Shown piece by piece: positions 7,401 to 12,174 of a stretch of 12,174 nucleotides of DNA. The translations under genes were made by a program, and so were the position numbers. A model generated the notes under the pieces. The model was given only the letters and a program-made list of their open reading frames with translations. It ran no database searches and was not told the origin of the DNA. Source of the stretch: Motiliproteus sp048265065 (lineage in GTDB: Bacteria; Pseudomonadota; Gammaproteobacteria; Pseudomonadales; Balneatricaceae); the NCBI GenBank assembly GCA_048265065.1, contig JBLXCH010000100.1, forward strand, positions 1-12,174, in the 5' to 3' direction. Position 1 is the first letter of the stretch. Each line of letters begins with the position of its first letter.

Positions 7401-9467
7401 AGCAGTGTCGATGGCGATCGTCGCTATATATTTTCTGCTATGGACCTGAACAGTGATGCTGAGATCGATCAAAATGATGTAACAGCATTTACGAGTGCCA
7501 ACTCCGCAATGCTGGGTAGTTTCAAAGAGTTTATGGGATTGCCCGGCGCTTCAGATGATGACATCCGTGATTTAATGGATTACATCCGAGGCAAAGAAAT
7601 TCAGGGCTTTCGGGGTAGGTCCATCGATTATGATGGAGACAACGTGGAAGAAGTTTGGCGCCTTGGCGATATTATTCACTCAACGCCTGCCGTTGTGGCC
7701 ACACCTAAAGATAACTACAGCGTGCTATACAGCGACTCCTCTTATGCCGAGTTTGTTGACAAGTATCTTGACCGTAGGCAGGTCATATACGTAGGAGCCA
7801 ATGATGGAATGATCCACGCCTTCAACGGCGGCTTCTGGAATGCTGGCGACAAGTCATTTAGCACTCAGCCGTATTCGGGATCGGTGGCGGATCATCCGTT
7901 GGGGCAAGAGCTCTGGGCCTACGTGCCTTCGAACTTGCTGCCGCACCTACGCTGGTTGCCGGAGCTTGATTACCAGCATGTCTATTACATGGATGGTGAA
8001 CCTTTAGTATTCGACGCCAATATTTTTTCGGACGATGATACGCACCCGAATGGCTGGGGTACGGTTCTGGTGATGGGGATGCGGTTTGGAGGTGCTCCTA
8101 TCGAGATTGAAGTGGATGGTTCTGACAGGGTGATGCAGTCTGCCTATGTTGTGTTTGATGTGACCGATCCGGAGCAACCTCCAACGTTGCTAGGAGAAGT
8201 CACTGCGCCCGAGCTTGGATTTACACTGAGCAAACCTGTTGTTGTCAAGAATCGACAGCCATCTTCGGATACAGGGGACTGGACGAGTCCATCGGTTAAC
8301 GATTGGTACCTTGTTTTAGGTAGCGGTCCACGAGGAGCGACGGCTATTAGTCAAGCGGAGAGCGATCAATCAGCACGGCTGTTTGCCATAGATCTAGAAC
8401 AGTTGGTTGACAACTCAGCTGTCGCATCAGCGACAAGTGATTATTTCGTCACCATAAGTGGGCAGGATTCTTTGGTTCTCGGTGGGAACAGTAATGGCTT
8501 CGTTGGCGGTATAGAAGTAGCCGACTGGGATCGCGATAACGGTGATGATGCTATGTATGTTTCCATCATTGATAATGCTGCAACTGCAACTGATGAGCCT
8601 GGTGGTAGTCTTTACCGCATCTTGCTAGAAGATAATCAGGGCTCAGTAAAAGCGACATATGGCATGTCCGGAGCACAGGTAACGGAAATGATGGATGTCG
8701 GACAGCCGATTCAGTCGGCCCCTACGGCCGTGCGTGATACATACGGGGATCGGTGGCTGTTGTTTGGTACAGGAAAGCTTCTGGTGCCTTCTGATAATGT
8801 TCTGGCAGACCAGCAGTACTTCTATGGGATTAAGGAGCCGCGGGATTCCTCAGGTGATATGACATATGGTTCGGTAGCTTCGGCGGGGCTCTATGATGTA
8901 ACCAACATAGGGGTCTTTGAAACATCGGGTGAGGTCAGGGATTTAACTAAATCGGTTTCTGACGGCACGCCAACGGTGGTTGTTGGAAGCCAAACCGTCG
9001 GGTACTTCCAAGACTTTAAAGCTGCATTGCGCGAGTATCCCGGATGGAAAAGAGAGCTTCAATCACCCGCTTCGGCACCCGCAGGTCGGGTCACTGGGCG
9101 TGCAACCCTTAACCCTGCAAGTCGCGACAGCTTTGCATTCACTGAGTATTTGCCTCCAGCGCAGAGTTGCGAGCTTGATGGAGAGAGCTTCCTTTATGTG
9201 CTTTCAATCATGACAGGTACCGCTACACCGTATGCGCCGTTATCGACCACTAATCAGTACGTTGTTAATGGTAGCGAGATGGCGCTTAGTGTTGTTGGTA
9301 TAGGAGCCGGACTGGCATCAGAAGTAACCTTTCACCAGGGAGGCTCTGGTTCTTTGAAGGCGATCACTAATATGTCCACAGGGGCTATCGACTCTGAAGA
9401 GGTTTTCTCGCCGGAGCAGAAAAGTGGTCGTCAATCCTGGCGTCAAATTGATTCGCTAAGCTTCTGA
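4464..9467 (+). CDS. pilY1: PilY1-family type IV pilus tip adhesin, long form with several calcium-binding loops
   Basis: A 1667-residue exported protein, well above the roughly 1160 of P. aeruginosa PilY1. A signal peptide (hydrophobic about residues 8-22, cleavage probably after AVA at 22) sends it to the periplasm. The N-terminal half has family motifs: D70-x-D72-x-D74-G-x-x-E78, NFLNWATMTR (129-138) and SSWGNDYDLDG (about 631-640). The C-terminal beta-propeller begins at GDIIHSTPA (1068) with GANDGMIHAF (1111-1120). EF-hand-like loops occur at 70-78, 904-912, 994-1002, 1055-1063 and 1354-1362. The last, D-W-D-R-D-N-G-D-D, lies in the propeller and resembles the calcium site that controls pilus extension and retraction in P. 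aeruginosa PilY1. I see no intact von Willebrand MIDAS motif (DxSxS) and no RGD. GGAGG at 4452-4456 gives a strong ribosome binding site at 7-nt spacing. It probably sits at the pilus tip with PilV, PilW and PilX. Confidence 0.95.
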   Translation: MRVKLEPFLMVALLSVMTSAVAVTQNSDSLSSGDFTMQPPVLTARETPLVMLGLSVDNQLFYKAYSDYTDIDSDGVIETTYDDTFDYYGYFNSGWCYTYDSGDYVYEPQNTAGGANGHSCPGAEKWSGNFLNWATMTRVDVLRKVLYGGLRADDTESETVLERAYIPSDVHAFAKVYDGSDIGDFVPSQFAGGGAATFCNVSSAHPYSNASVPQLRIASGSHRRWSINEGTQCQWGSGSNRPAETERLNEGAEQRVRVRICVAGKDADSEFCKAYPSGTSKPVGLLQQYGENGDLKFGLISGSYEKYVSGGVLRKNIGLFGSNDDESDDEINLETGVFRDVDGIISTVNAIRIIGWNGSKYAPCDSPGISITDFKNGTKPCRDWGNPVSEIYAEAVRYFSGASAATSAYSLSGSADVISELKEAQWPGLSVNPLNVDSRCAACSIIMISSGVSSFDGDELASVSGVGGLSGESALTAKTNAVGEAEYGQGSQSVLIGSNGSTSDGLCTSKSLSGLGSALGICPEAPALEGSYQVAGLAYHAKTTDLRTDTGMDGEQTVDTYGVELAESVPSFEVPVGGGAIRFLPACQSKNGENGLWLPCSLFDVEILAMETNSGGDVVAGTLLFHWEDSSWGNDYDLDGTQVISFCVGGAGHRCADGGTDTRAGATYDSAVTNGQLRISQGVAYTAAGFNLRFGYVVTGSDGEDGISAWLTRPGGQNRNDLCQLTGTGVDGLPYLPIVSEAGVGCGDTGTHGYDPVSKAYTPSANGADRLLDKPLFLAAKYGGFRDMDGSGSPTFEGSGTDTREWDLVNNRTGANGADGIPDNYFYSSNPGLLAGQLQRVFESLVARTASGTNAAVVANSSSGVGAVYQALYQPQFSVGAKTVTWTGTLRAIFIDDYGFLREDSNGNAELDGYDTDMVVQFEYDPSLEKTFVQRYNVGSNFELTPSGQAVELNELKPIWSAVDRLAELSNPEEQRANYSSVDGDRRYIFSAMDLNSDAEIDQNDVTAFTSANSAMLGSFKEFMGLPGASDDDIRDLMDYIRGKEIQGFRGRSIDYDGDNVEEVWRLGDIIHSTPAVVATPKDNYSVLYSDSSYAEFVDKYLDRRQVIYVGANDGMIHAFNGGFWNAGDKSFSTQPYSGSVADHPLGQELWAYVPSNLLPHLRWLPELDYQHVYYMDGEPLVFDANIFSDDDTHPNGWGTVLVMGMRFGGAPIEIEVDGSDRVMQSAYVVFDVTDPEQPPTLLGEVTAPELGFTLSKPVVVKNRQPSSDTGDWTSPSVNDWYLVLGSGPRGATAISQAESDQSARLFAIDLEQLVDNSAVASATSDYFVTISGQDSLVLGGNSNGFVGGIEVADWDRDNGDDAMYVSIIDNAATATDEPGGSLYRILLEDNQGSVKATYGMSGAQVTEMMDVGQPIQSAPTAVRDTYGDRWLLFGTGKLLVPSDNVLADQQYFYGIKEPRDSSGDMTYGSVASAGLYDVTNIGVFETSGEVRDLTKSVSDGTPTVVVGSQTVGYFQDFKAALREYPGWKRELQSPASAPAGRVTGRATLNPASRDSFAFTEYLPPAQSCELDGESFLYVLSIMTGTATPYAPLSTTNQYVVNGSEMALSVVGIGAGLASEVTFHQGGSGSLKAITNMSTGAIDSEEVFSPEQKSGRQSWRQIDSLSF

Positions 9468-9478
9468 TAGGGGCGTTT

Positions 9479-9949
9479 ATGAGAGTGCATAAAGGGTTTA
9501 CGTTAATCGAGTTAATGATCGTTGTAGCAATCATCGGGATCATTGCTGCAATTGCCTATCCTAGCTATCTTGACTCGGTCATGCGGACTCAAAGGACGGA
9601 TGCAATGACGACGCTATCAAGGCTCGCAGCAGCACAGGAGCGCTACTACACACGTCAGGCTCCTGCAACTTTTGCGAGCGATTACCGAGTGTTGCTCAAC
9701 GATACGTCTATTAGCGCAGGAACCAAGGTCATCGACTCGGACGAAGGGTATTACACCATTACTTTGGCCAACAATAGTTGCAGCCAAACAATAAACTCTT
9801 CTACGGTCTATACCTGCTTCAGTCTCACAGCGGTGCCGGCTAGTGGCGGACCTCAGACGCGTGATACTGATTGCTGGCGGTTTGTGCATACAGAGGTAGG
9901 CAAGTCGGCCTTCACTAAAGGTGGAGCCGCAAACAATTCTTGCTGGTAA
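9479..9949 (+). CDS. pilE: Type IV pilus minor pilin PilE
   Basis: A 156-residue pilin with a six-residue leader, MRVHKG, then F1-T-L-I-E5 and the near-canonical helix MIVVAIIGIIAAIAYPSY. The following pattern, RTQRTDAMTTLSRLAAAQERYYTR, is typical of PilE minor pilins rather than of the major pilin. Four cysteines form two likely disulfides, one pair flanking NNSCSQ...YTCF and one closing the C-terminal loop (DCWRF...NNSCW, the last residues). PilE is thought to connect the tip complex to the major-pilin filament. The start lies 11 bp after the pilY1 stop with AGGGG (9469-9473) at 5-nt spacing. No pilY2 gene lies between pilY1 and pilE, unlike P. aeruginosa. It ends the operon and faces the FimT-like gene with only 6 bp between the stops. 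A major pilin is less likely given the context. Confidence 0.9.
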   Translation: MRVHKGFTLIELMIVVAIIGIIAAIAYPSYLDSVMRTQRTDAMTTLSRLAAAQERYYTRQAPATFASDYRVLLNDTSISAGTKVIDSDEGYYTITLANNSCSQTINSSTVYTCFSLTAVPASGGPQTRDTDCWRFVHTEVGKSAFTKGGAANNSCW

Positions 9950-9955
9950 CCTTGT

Positions 9956-10504
9956 TCAACAGGAAATTGGTTGTCCCGGCACCTTATCGACTAGGCCGTC
10001 GCCATCATAATCGACGGCCTGCCTTGCTCTACCCAAGGTAGAGATCACGAGGAGTTCACCGTTTCCGTTTCGATGGCAGATTTTGAATGTGCCATTTGTT
10101 CCCGATGCGTAACCCCTAGAGGAGAATGCCAGAAATGAGCGGTTATACGAGACGGCTATGACGGAGGCATTCAGTTTAAGAGTTCTGACAAGGGCCTTAT
10201 CCTGTGTTGGATTCCCTGTTTGATCGGAATCTTCAAACACCAAAACATACTTTGCAGCTTCCGAGTCACAGGCGGTTGTGCTTTTGCTTAAGCACATAAC
10301 GACTCTGCGCCCGCGTTTGATAGCTTCTGCTTTGGAAAATGATACGGTCCGAGCGAGAAGCTTGGTTGTTGTCGAGAGTTGATTCTCGCTTACGACAGAC
10401 ATTAGCGTAGGAGCTGATAGTGAAATGGTAATAGTCAGAATGGTAATTGTTATCAGTAGTTCCAGCAGGGTAAGACCTGCCATTCTTTGAGGTACGGGTG
10501 CCAT
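9956..10504 (-). CDS. fimT: FimT-like pseudopilin (GspH/FimT family) with C-terminal GRxR motif
   Basis: A 182-residue prepilin on the opposite strand to the operon. The leader MAPVPQRMAG is followed by L1-T-L-L-E5 and a hydrophobic helix (about residues 11-35). FSKAEAIKRGRRVVMC is the GspH/FimT signature and shows homology to FimU of this window. Two Cys pairs are likely (MCLSKSTTAC; ICHR with the terminal ISC). Near the end G158-R-A-R161 matches the GRxR motif reported for DNA binding by Legionella FimT in natural transformation. Directly after it D165-Y-D-G-D-G-L-V-D173 is a full EF-hand-like loop, unexpected in a protein this small. The start at 10504 has AAGGAAGG upstream at about 6-nt spacing. 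The gene lies downstream of pilR on the same strand, in the place of fimT in Pseudomonas. The fold is certain; the DNA-uptake role is inferred. Confidence 0.87.
   Translation of the reverse strand: MAPVPQRMAGLTLLELLITITILTITISLSAPTLMSVVSENQLSTTTKLLARTVSFSKAEAIKRGRRVVMCLSKSTTACDSEAAKYVLVFEDSDQTGNPTQDKALVRTLKLNASVIAVSYNRSFLAFSSRGYASGTNGTFKICHRNGNGELLVISTLGRARQAVDYDGDGLVDKVPGQPISC
9993..10020. repeat. Perfect 9-bp inverted repeat inside the fimT 3' end
   Basis: AGGCCGTCG (9993-10001) and CGACGGCCT (10012-10020) are exact inverted repeats around a 10-base loop. They lie within the codons for about residues 162-171 of the FimT-like protein, overlapping its acidic loop. No T-run follows on either strand. 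It is the only strong hairpin near the convergent pilE/fimT junction and could slow read-through from either side, or be a by-product of coding for Asp-Gly repeats. Confidence 0.4.
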
Positions 10505-10616
10505 AACTTGCCTTCCTTGGTCGTTAATCGGCTCTCCCTGAGCCGAAGCAATTCTACAAAACTACAAGGTTACTGGTTTTCTTGGCCTCTATATTTGCCA
10601 ACCAGTTCACGAACCT
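10505..10616 (-). promoter_or_regulatory. pilR-fimT intergenic region with a 7-bp hairpin in the fimT leader
   Basis: This 112-bp gap separates the pilR stop from the fimT start, both on the minus strand. It contains a perfect stem, TCGGCTC (10528-10534) with GAGCCGA (10540-10546) and a five-base loop. On the minus strand the stem is followed by TTAACG, not a T-run, so it is at best a weak terminator for pilR; lying 24 bp before the fimT ATG it could instead affect fimT expression. A -10-like TAGAAT (minus strand, 10556-10551) lacks a recognisable -35 box. No sigma-54 type GG-N10-GC element was found here. Confidence 0.35.
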
Positions 10617-11996
10617 TCACTCCATCCCCAACTTCTTCAACCGATACCGCATCGCCCGAAAACTAATTCCCAACCTCTTGGCCGCCGCCGTCTTATTCCA
10701 GCGCGTCGCCTCAAGCGCCTTCTCAATCGCCTGCCGTTCGATGGTTTCAAGATAGTCTTCTAAATCAATCTCCCCTTCAGGTACTAAAGCCGAAAGCCCT
10801 TCGCCATCGTTGCCAGGCCCTCGCGCTGCGCTACCACGGGCCACACCTCCGCCAAGATGAAGATCTTCCGCATCAATACGGTCCTCATCACACAGCGTAA
10901 ACGCCCGCTCCAGAATATTTTCCAGCTCCCGCACGTTGCCCGGGAAGTCGTAGCTTTTCAGCCGGTCAATCGCGGCCGTGGTGAGGGTGGCTGGATCGCA
11001 CTCGTACTCCCCGGCAATGCGTTCGAGGATGTGCTCGGCTAGCATGGGAATGTCGTCTCTTCGCTCGCGAAGTGCGGGAACGGCCAGCTCGATCACGTTG
11101 ATGCGATAGAACAGGTCTTGGCGAAAGTTCCCGGATAGCACCAATTCAGGCAGGTTCTTGTGAGTGGCGCTCAGCACGCGAATGTCTACCGGGATCTCTT
11201 TGGTGTCGCCAACCGGTCGCACGGCTTTTTCTTGAATGGCGCGCAGCAGTTTTACTTGCATGGCGAGAGGTAAATCCGCCACTTCGTCCAGGAACAGGGT
11301 ACCACCATCGGCGCTTCGGAACAGGCCGTCCTTGTTCTCAACGGCTCCGGTGAAGCTGCCTTTTTTATGCCCGAAGAATTCGCTTTCCATCAGCTCTGAG
11401 GGAATTGCGCCACAGTTAACGGCGACGAACGGCGCTTCCGCGCGTGGGCCCTGTAGGTGGATCATTCTGGCAACCAGTTCTTTACCGCTACCGGATTCAC
11501 CGCTGATAAACACCGGTGCCTGGCTGCGGGCCAACTTGCGAGTTTGGTTGCGAAGTTTGCGCAGTTCAGGGGAGTTGCCCAGCAACAGGCCGGGGTTGTC
11601 GGCCTCTGCCGTAACTTCGGCTTTGGGTTCCGACAGTTTCAGGGCGCTGTTGACCAGCTCCCGGAGCCGGGGCAGTTCGACCGGTTTGGAAACGAAATCA
11701 AACGCGCCTGCTTTTAGCGATTCAATGGCAGTATCCATGCTGCCATAAGCGGTAATAACGGCCACGGGGGTACTGGGGCTGTGTTGTTGGATCCACTGCA
11801 CCAGTTCAATGCCGTTACCGTCCGGCAGGTTCATGTCGGTCAGGCACAGTTGAGGTTTGTGCTCTTCCAGAATGGCGCGTGCGCTGGTCAGATCGGCGGC
11901 GGAATAGGTGGTGATGCCCATACGCCCTAGAGTGATTTCCAGAAGGCTGCGGATATCCGGCTCGTCGTCTACGATCAGCGCTGTGTGGTTACTCAT
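10617..11996 (-). CDS. pilR: Two-component response regulator PilR, sigma-54-dependent activator
   Basis: A 459-residue NtrC-family regulator. The receiver domain (1-120) has D10, D11, phosphoacceptor D54 (LCLTDMNLPDG), T82 and K104. The AAA+ domain (about 138-370) has Walker A GESGSGKE (166-173), the sigma-54 contact loop GSFTGA (213-218, the Ser variant of GAFTGA), Walker B GGTLFLDE (231-238) and the FRQDLFYRINV segment. A Fis-type helix-turn-helix fills about residues 431-459 (WNKTAAAKRLGISFRAMRYRLKK). PilR, phosphorylated by PilS, activates sigma-54 transcription of the major pilin in Pseudomonas; that gene is not in this window. Its stop lies 112 bp upstream of fimT, and the pilS stop is 52 bp before its start. 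A linker of low complexity (GGGVARGSAARGPGN) joins the ATPase and DNA-binding parts. All catalytic residues are present. Confidence 0.95.
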   Translation of the reverse strand: MSNHTALIVDDEPDIRSLLEITLGRMGITTYSAADLTSARAILEEHKPQLCLTDMNLPDGNGIELVQWIQQHSPSTPVAVITAYGSMDTAIESLKAGAFDFVSKPVELPRLRELVNSALKLSEPKAEVTAEADNPGLLLGNSPELRKLRNQTRKLARSQAPVFISGESGSGKELVARMIHLQGPRAEAPFVAVNCGAIPSELMESEFFGHKKGSFTGAVENKDGLFRSADGGTLFLDEVADLPLAMQVKLLRAIQEKAVRPVGDTKEIPVDIRVLSATHKNLPELVLSGNFRQDLFYRINVIELAVPALRERRDDIPMLAEHILERIAGEYECDPATLTTAAIDRLKSYDFPGNVRELENILERAFTLCDEDRIDAEDLHLGGGVARGSAARGPGNDGEGLSALVPEGEIDLEDYLETIERQAIEKALEATRWNKTAAAKRLGISFRAMRYRLKKLGME

Positions 11997-12048
11997 GATG
12001 TGTTACCGGTTCCCTGTTGAATTGCTAACGCCCGATGGTCGTTGTTAT

Positions 12049-12174
12049 CTAGATCATCCGCCCCGGATGAGCGAACGTGATGCGAAAACGACACCCTGGC
12101 TCGTCGTCTTCAACCAGCGACAAGTGCGCCTGATTGGCTTCACATAGTTCTCTTGCAAGATAAAGTCCAAGCCC
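12049..12174 (-). CDS. pilS: Sensor histidine kinase PilS, C-terminal fragment
   Basis: Reading the minus strand inward from the window edge gives 41 codons and a TAG stop at 12051-12049. The peptide begins GLGLYLARELCEANQA, which is the G2 box and following helix of a HATPase_c domain, continues with a beta strand (AHLSLVEDD), then GCRFRITFAHPGRMI, the usual end of PilS. The rest of the kinase (membrane segments, PAS and HisKA domains) lies outside the window. Its position 52 bp upstream of pilR makes it the cognate sensor kinase, probably in one transcript with pilR. The gene is too short here to score as a stand-alone ORF, but the motif and context are clear. Confidence 0.88.
   Translation of the reverse strand, partial: GLGLYLARELCEANQAHLSLVEDDEPGCRFRITFAHPGRMI

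Noticed and set aside
4464..9467. Homopolymer or short tandem repeats for phase variation of pilY1, as in Neisseria pilC
   Set aside because: I saw no long homopolymer or microsatellite in the start region or signal peptide, and the frame is intact over 1667 codons.
11236..11748. 170-residue open frame antisense to pilR
   Set aside because: Ser/Arg/Leu-rich low-complexity translation fully inside conserved PilR AAA+ and receiver coding sequence; a shadow frame.

Overview
The window looks like a chromosomal segment of a gammaproteobacterium, and the protein sequences resemble Marinobacter or a close relative (moderate confidence, from sequence recall only). It joins two conserved housekeeping and regulatory blocks, lspA-fkpB-ispH on the left and pilS-pilR on the right, around a complete type IV pilus minor-pilin operon. 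I found no mobile element, CRISPR array, tRNA or rRNA.

Layout. Bases 1-1633 (+): the 3' end of lspA (lipoprotein signal peptidase), fkpB (SlpA-type peptidyl-prolyl isomerase) and ispH (last step of the MEP isoprenoid pathway), tightly spaced and probably co-transcribed. Bases 1634-1779: a regulatory gap with a palindrome at the ispH stop, a pair of identical 9-mers 21 bp apart that looks like a LytTR-type (AlgR-like) operator, a candidate sigma-70 promoter and a possible six-codon leader peptide. Bases 1780-9949 (+): fimU-pilV-pilW-pilX-pilY1-pilE, with stop/start overlaps at pilV/pilW and pilW/pilX, so one operon. Bases 9956-10504 (-): a second GspH/FimT-family pseudopilin, convergent with pilE at a 6-bp gap and carrying a C-terminal GRxR motif. 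Bases 10617-11996 (-): pilR, an NtrC-type sigma-54 activator. Bases 12049-12174 (-): the 3' end of pilS, its sensor kinase, cut by the window edge.

How the genes work together. FimU, PilV, PilW, PilX and PilE are minor pilins. In Pseudomonas such proteins form the priming and tip complex of the pilus, and PilY1 is the large secreted adhesin carried at that tip. PilY1 here is a long version (1667 residues) with at least five acidic EF-hand-like calcium loops, one of them in the C-terminal propeller where calcium controls extension and retraction in P. aeruginosa PilY1. PilS-PilR normally drives sigma-54 transcription of the major pilin, whose gene is not in this window. The FimT-like protein may link the pilus to DNA uptake.

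The pilin block (about 1640-10616) is visibly more A+T-rich than ispH or pilR. Compared with the P. aeruginosa order as I remember it, the fimU-pilE segment is inverted while fimT, pilR and ispH keep their orientation. The system itself is known. The points most worth checking are the operator, the GRxR/calcium-loop FimT, the long PilY1 and the inverted cassette.
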